Assembly (NCBI GenBank): GCA_036847245.1
Contig: DAIUAL010000075.1
Location: 1-14,299 of the forward strand
Source of the DNA: UBA4661 sp002405405
GTDB lineage: Bacteria > Bacteroidota > Ignavibacteria > Kapaibacteriales > UBA4661
DNA: 14,299 bases
Direction of reading: 5' to 3'
The notes under the pieces are model-generated. The model was given only the letters and a program-made list of their open reading frames with translations. It had not been told where the DNA came from and searched no databases. The translations under genes were made by a program, and so were the position numbers. Shown piece by piece: positions 11,854 through 14,299 of the stretch (the stretch's first letter is position 1; each line of letters starts with the position of its first letter).

Positions 11854-14299
11854 ATGCAACATACTATCCGTACTCTCTGTTGTCGTCTTGCTCTTTTTTG
11901 TACGCTCTTTCTGAGTGCTCTCGCAGCATATAGTCAAACCAAAACACCTGCTCAATTCTTAGGTTATGAGCTTGGCACACGCTTTACACCTCATCATCGT
12001 GTGGTAGCATATTTTGAACATGTTGCTTCTACCAATAAAAATGTTGTCTGGAAACAATATGGTGCAAGTAATGAGTTACGCCCATTGGTCGTGGTTATGA
12101 TTTCTTCGCAAGAAAATATCAATGCCCTTGAACAAATTCGTACCGATAATCTTAAGCGTGCGGGCTTGATGACAGGTACACCCAACACAAAAATTCCGAT
12201 TACATGGCTCAGCTATAATGTTCATGGCAATGAAGCTGTTTCTTCCGAAGCGGCAATGTTAACCTTGTGGGAACTCGTCAACCCTACTAACAAACAAACC
12301 GCAGAATGGCTTAAAAGCACGGTTGTTGTTATGGATCCCTGCTTAAATCCCGATGGCAAAGACCGCTACTCGAATTGGTACAATCAAAAAATGAATAAGC
12401 GCATGCAACCCAATCCACAATCGGTCGAACACCAAGAGCCATGGCCCGGCGGACGACCGAATCACTATCTTTTTGATCTGAATCGTGATTGGGCATGGCA
12501 AACACAAAAAGAATCGCAAGAGCGTGTCAAACTTTACAGCGAATGGATGCCGCATATTCATGTGGATTTTCATGAACAAGGTGTTGAAGAACCCTACTAC
12601 TTTGCTCCTGCAGCAGAACCGCTCCACAAGCAATTAACGGGCTTCCAATTATCGTTTCAAGATTCTGTCGGACGCAATCATGCTCGCTATTTTGATGGCA
12701 ATAATTGGCTCTTCTTTACCAAAGAGCGTTTCGATATTCTCTATCCAAGCTATGGCGATAGTTACCCGATGTTTAATGGCAGTATCGGTATGACGTATGA
12801 GCAAGGTGGTTCGGGTCGCGCAGGGATCGGCATTCATAACTCGCTCGGCGATACCGTTACACTCAAAGATCGTATTCTGCATCATCATACCACAGGGCTT
12901 TCGACTATCGAAACCACCGTGCGCAATGCCGGTCGCATTCTTGATGAATTTACCAAGTATTTCCGCGACAATACAACCAACCCTCGTGGCAAGTATAAAA
13001 GCTATGTTCTCAAAGCAGGTACAACACCGGACCGCTTGCATAGCTTGTTGAATTTGCTTGATAAAAATGGTATCAAGTATGGTAAAGCTCCTGTACAAAA
13101 CAATCTCCGTGGCTATCAGTATTCATCGGGCAAATCCAACACCTTTTCGACAACCGAACAGGATATTGTTGTGAGCGTGTATCAACCAAAGTCAGTGTTG
13201 ATTCAAGCACTCTTCGAGCCGGAAACGGAACTCGCCGACAGTTTGACCTATGACATTACGAGTTGGGCAGTGCCGTATGCGTATGGGATTGAAGCATTTG
13301 CCCTTGAAACGAAGTTTGAGCCATCCGGCACCGGCACCAAACCAACCGTCAACAACACATCGCTTGGCAAGCCGATGGCATATCTTGCTTCGTGGAATGC
13401 TTCGACCAATGCAAAGTTTTTATCAGCACTCTTGACACAAGGTATTCGCGTGCGTTATGCCACCGAACCGTTTGAATTTGGTGCGAAGAAATTTGTTACC
13501 GGTTCGCTCATCATCATGCAAGCAGGGAATGAACGTCATGCTCAATTCCATGAGAAAGTAACGACTCTCGCAACACAATTCGGCATACAACTTTCGGCAA
13601 CGAATACGGGCTTTGTCGATAAAGGTAAAGACTTTGGTTCACCCGATGTTCGCCCGATCAAAGCTCCACATATCGCTGTTGTTGGTGGTGCAGGAGTTTC
13701 TTCGCTCAATGTCGGCGAAGTATGGTTTTATCTCGAACAAGAGCTTGATTATCCTCTTACCATGCTTGAGCGCGATCAAGTTCCCAACACTGATTTGTCG
13801 AAATACGATGTGCTTGTTCTTCCTTCGGGAAATTATCGTGCATGGGGCGAAGCAGGCGAAACCAAACTGCGCGACTGGGTGGCACAAGGTGGCAAAATCA
13901 TCGCGCTGGATGGTGCCGTCAATTTCTTTGCCGATAAAAAGTCTTTCGAGTTGAGCACGGCTCTCTATGGTGATGAGAAAAAAGAGAAAGAGCGTACCGA
14001 CAGTCTGATTTCTAAACAAGAACGCCTGATGCCTGTTGCCCAGCGCGAACGTGCAAGCATTGCCAGTGGTATCGGCGGATCTATTTTTGAAGTAAAAATC
14101 GACGACACCTATCCGCTTGTCTATGGCACTCAAGGAACATACTACACCCTTAAAAGCAGCTCGCAACGATACAACTACCTGAAGAATGGTGTGAATGCAG
14201 GAATTATCCCGAGTATGCAACATCATCGTGCGGGTTTTGTGGGCTATAAAGCAAACGCATCAGTCAAAGAAATGTTGCAGTATGGTGTTGAGAATATCG
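11854..14299 (+). CDS. Secreted M14-family zinc carboxypeptidase, 3' end beyond window
   Basis: 815 codons are present with no stop before the right edge. Residues 1-27 are a signal peptide (Arg residues, then LALFCTLFLSALAAYS), so the enzyme is exported. The M14 zinc site is complete: H124 and E127 in NVHGNEAVSSE and H240 in HVDFHEQG. DLNRDW (208-213) is the conserved substrate-site motif, and E316 in TYEQGGSG is the likely catalytic Glu. The enzyme would remove C-terminal residues from peptides outside the cell. Near residue 605 onward, HIAVVGGAGVSSLNVGE followed by YDVLVLPSGNY and VAQGGKIIALDG looks like a class-I glutamine-amidotransferase-like fold, probably non-catalytic. ATG 11854 is the only start giving the signal peptide; no Shine-Dalgarno is seen. 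It appears monocistronic on this side. Confidence 0.93.
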   Translation, partial: MQHTIRTLCCRLALFCTLFLSALAAYSQTKTPAQFLGYELGTRFTPHHRVVAYFEHVASTNKNVVWKQYGASNELRPLVVVMISSQENINALEQIRTDNLKRAGLMTGTPNTKIPITWLSYNVHGNEAVSSEAAMLTLWELVNPTNKQTAEWLKSTVVVMDPCLNPDGKDRYSNWYNQKMNKRMQPNPQSVEHQEPWPGGRPNHYLFDLNRDWAWQTQKESQERVKLYSEWMPHIHVDFHEQGVEEPYYFAPAAEPLHKQLTGFQLSFQDSVGRNHARYFDGNNWLFFTKERFDILYPSYGDSYPMFNGSIGMTYEQGGSGRAGIGIHNSLGDTVTLKDRILHHHTTGLSTIETTVRNAGRILDEFTKYFRDNTTNPRGKYKSYVLKAGTTPDRLHSLLNLLDKNGIKYGKAPVQNNLRGYQYSSGKSNTFSTTEQDIVVSVYQPKSVLIQALFEPETELADSLTYDITSWAVPYAYGIEAFALETKFEPSGTGTKPTVNNTSLGKPMAYLASWNASTNAKFLSALLTQGIRVRYATEPFEFGAKKFVTGSLIIMQAGNERHAQFHEKVTTLATQFGIQLSATNTGFVDKGKDFGSPDVRPIKAPHIAVVGGAGVSSLNVGEVWFYLEQELDYPLTMLERDQVPNTDLSKYDVLVLPSGNYRAWGEAGETKLRDWVAQGGKIIALDGAVNFFADKKSFELSTALYGDEKKEKERTDSLISKQERLMPVAQRERASIASGIGGSIFEVKIDDTYPLVYGTQGTYYTLKSSSQRYNYLKNGVNAGIIPSMQHHRAGFVGYKANASVKEMLQYGVENI

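Noticed and set aside
13639..14226. 195-aa minus-strand frame opposite the M14 peptidase
   Set aside because: Antisense shadow; the plus-strand frame continues the peptidase without interruption across it.
1..14299. CRISPR array or other tandem repeat array
   Set aside because: No regularly spaced direct repeats were seen anywhere in the window.

Overview
The window looks like a chromosomal piece from a bacterium of the Bacteroidota / Chlorobi / Ignavibacteria-Kapabacteria (FCB) side of the tree. The reasons are a short atpD...atpC unit apart from the other ATP synthase genes, mostly weak or absent Shine-Dalgarno sequences, and the style of the proteins. This placement is inference; there is no rRNA gene to settle it. 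The right two thirds hold ordinary chromosomal genes. The left third is more AT-rich and reads as accessory DNA.

Layout. 1-1056 (-) is the N-terminal 352 residues of a DUF262 (GmrSD/DndB-like) protein that runs off the left edge. 1225-4276 (-) is a compact cluster of small genes without a named function. In transcription order it holds a ~100-aa two-repeat protein (paralog A), a 52-aa Lys/Arg-rich protein, a TerB-like protein, a strong intrinsic terminator, a second two-repeat protein (paralog B), a small protein with a frame problem, and a gene for a membrane-anchored protein ending in an Mrr N-terminal-type winged helix. That last gene is interrupted by an in-frame amber codon near its 5' end. 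4277-4778 has no gene but several small inverted repeats.

The core block follows. On the minus strand are atpD (F1 beta), a stand-alone response-regulator receiver, atpC (F1 epsilon), a terminator, guaB (IMP dehydrogenase) and a membrane-tethered CxxC redoxin. On the plus strand, divergent from atpD, are a MoxR/RavA-type AAA+ ATPase, a conserved CNCGH-motif protein of unknown function, a repeat-type inverted repeat plus a terminator-like hairpin, and a secreted M14 zinc carboxypeptidase cut by the right edge.

The best candidate for an undescribed system is the 1225-4276 cluster. It pairs two duplicated-fold proteins and a TerB domain with a membrane-bound, nuclease-free Mrr-type DNA-binding protein, next to a DUF262 gene. 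Its distal two genes carry an amber codon and a suspected frameshift, so this copy may be decaying, or the assembly may contain errors. The second oddity is the receiver domain lodged between atpD and atpC.
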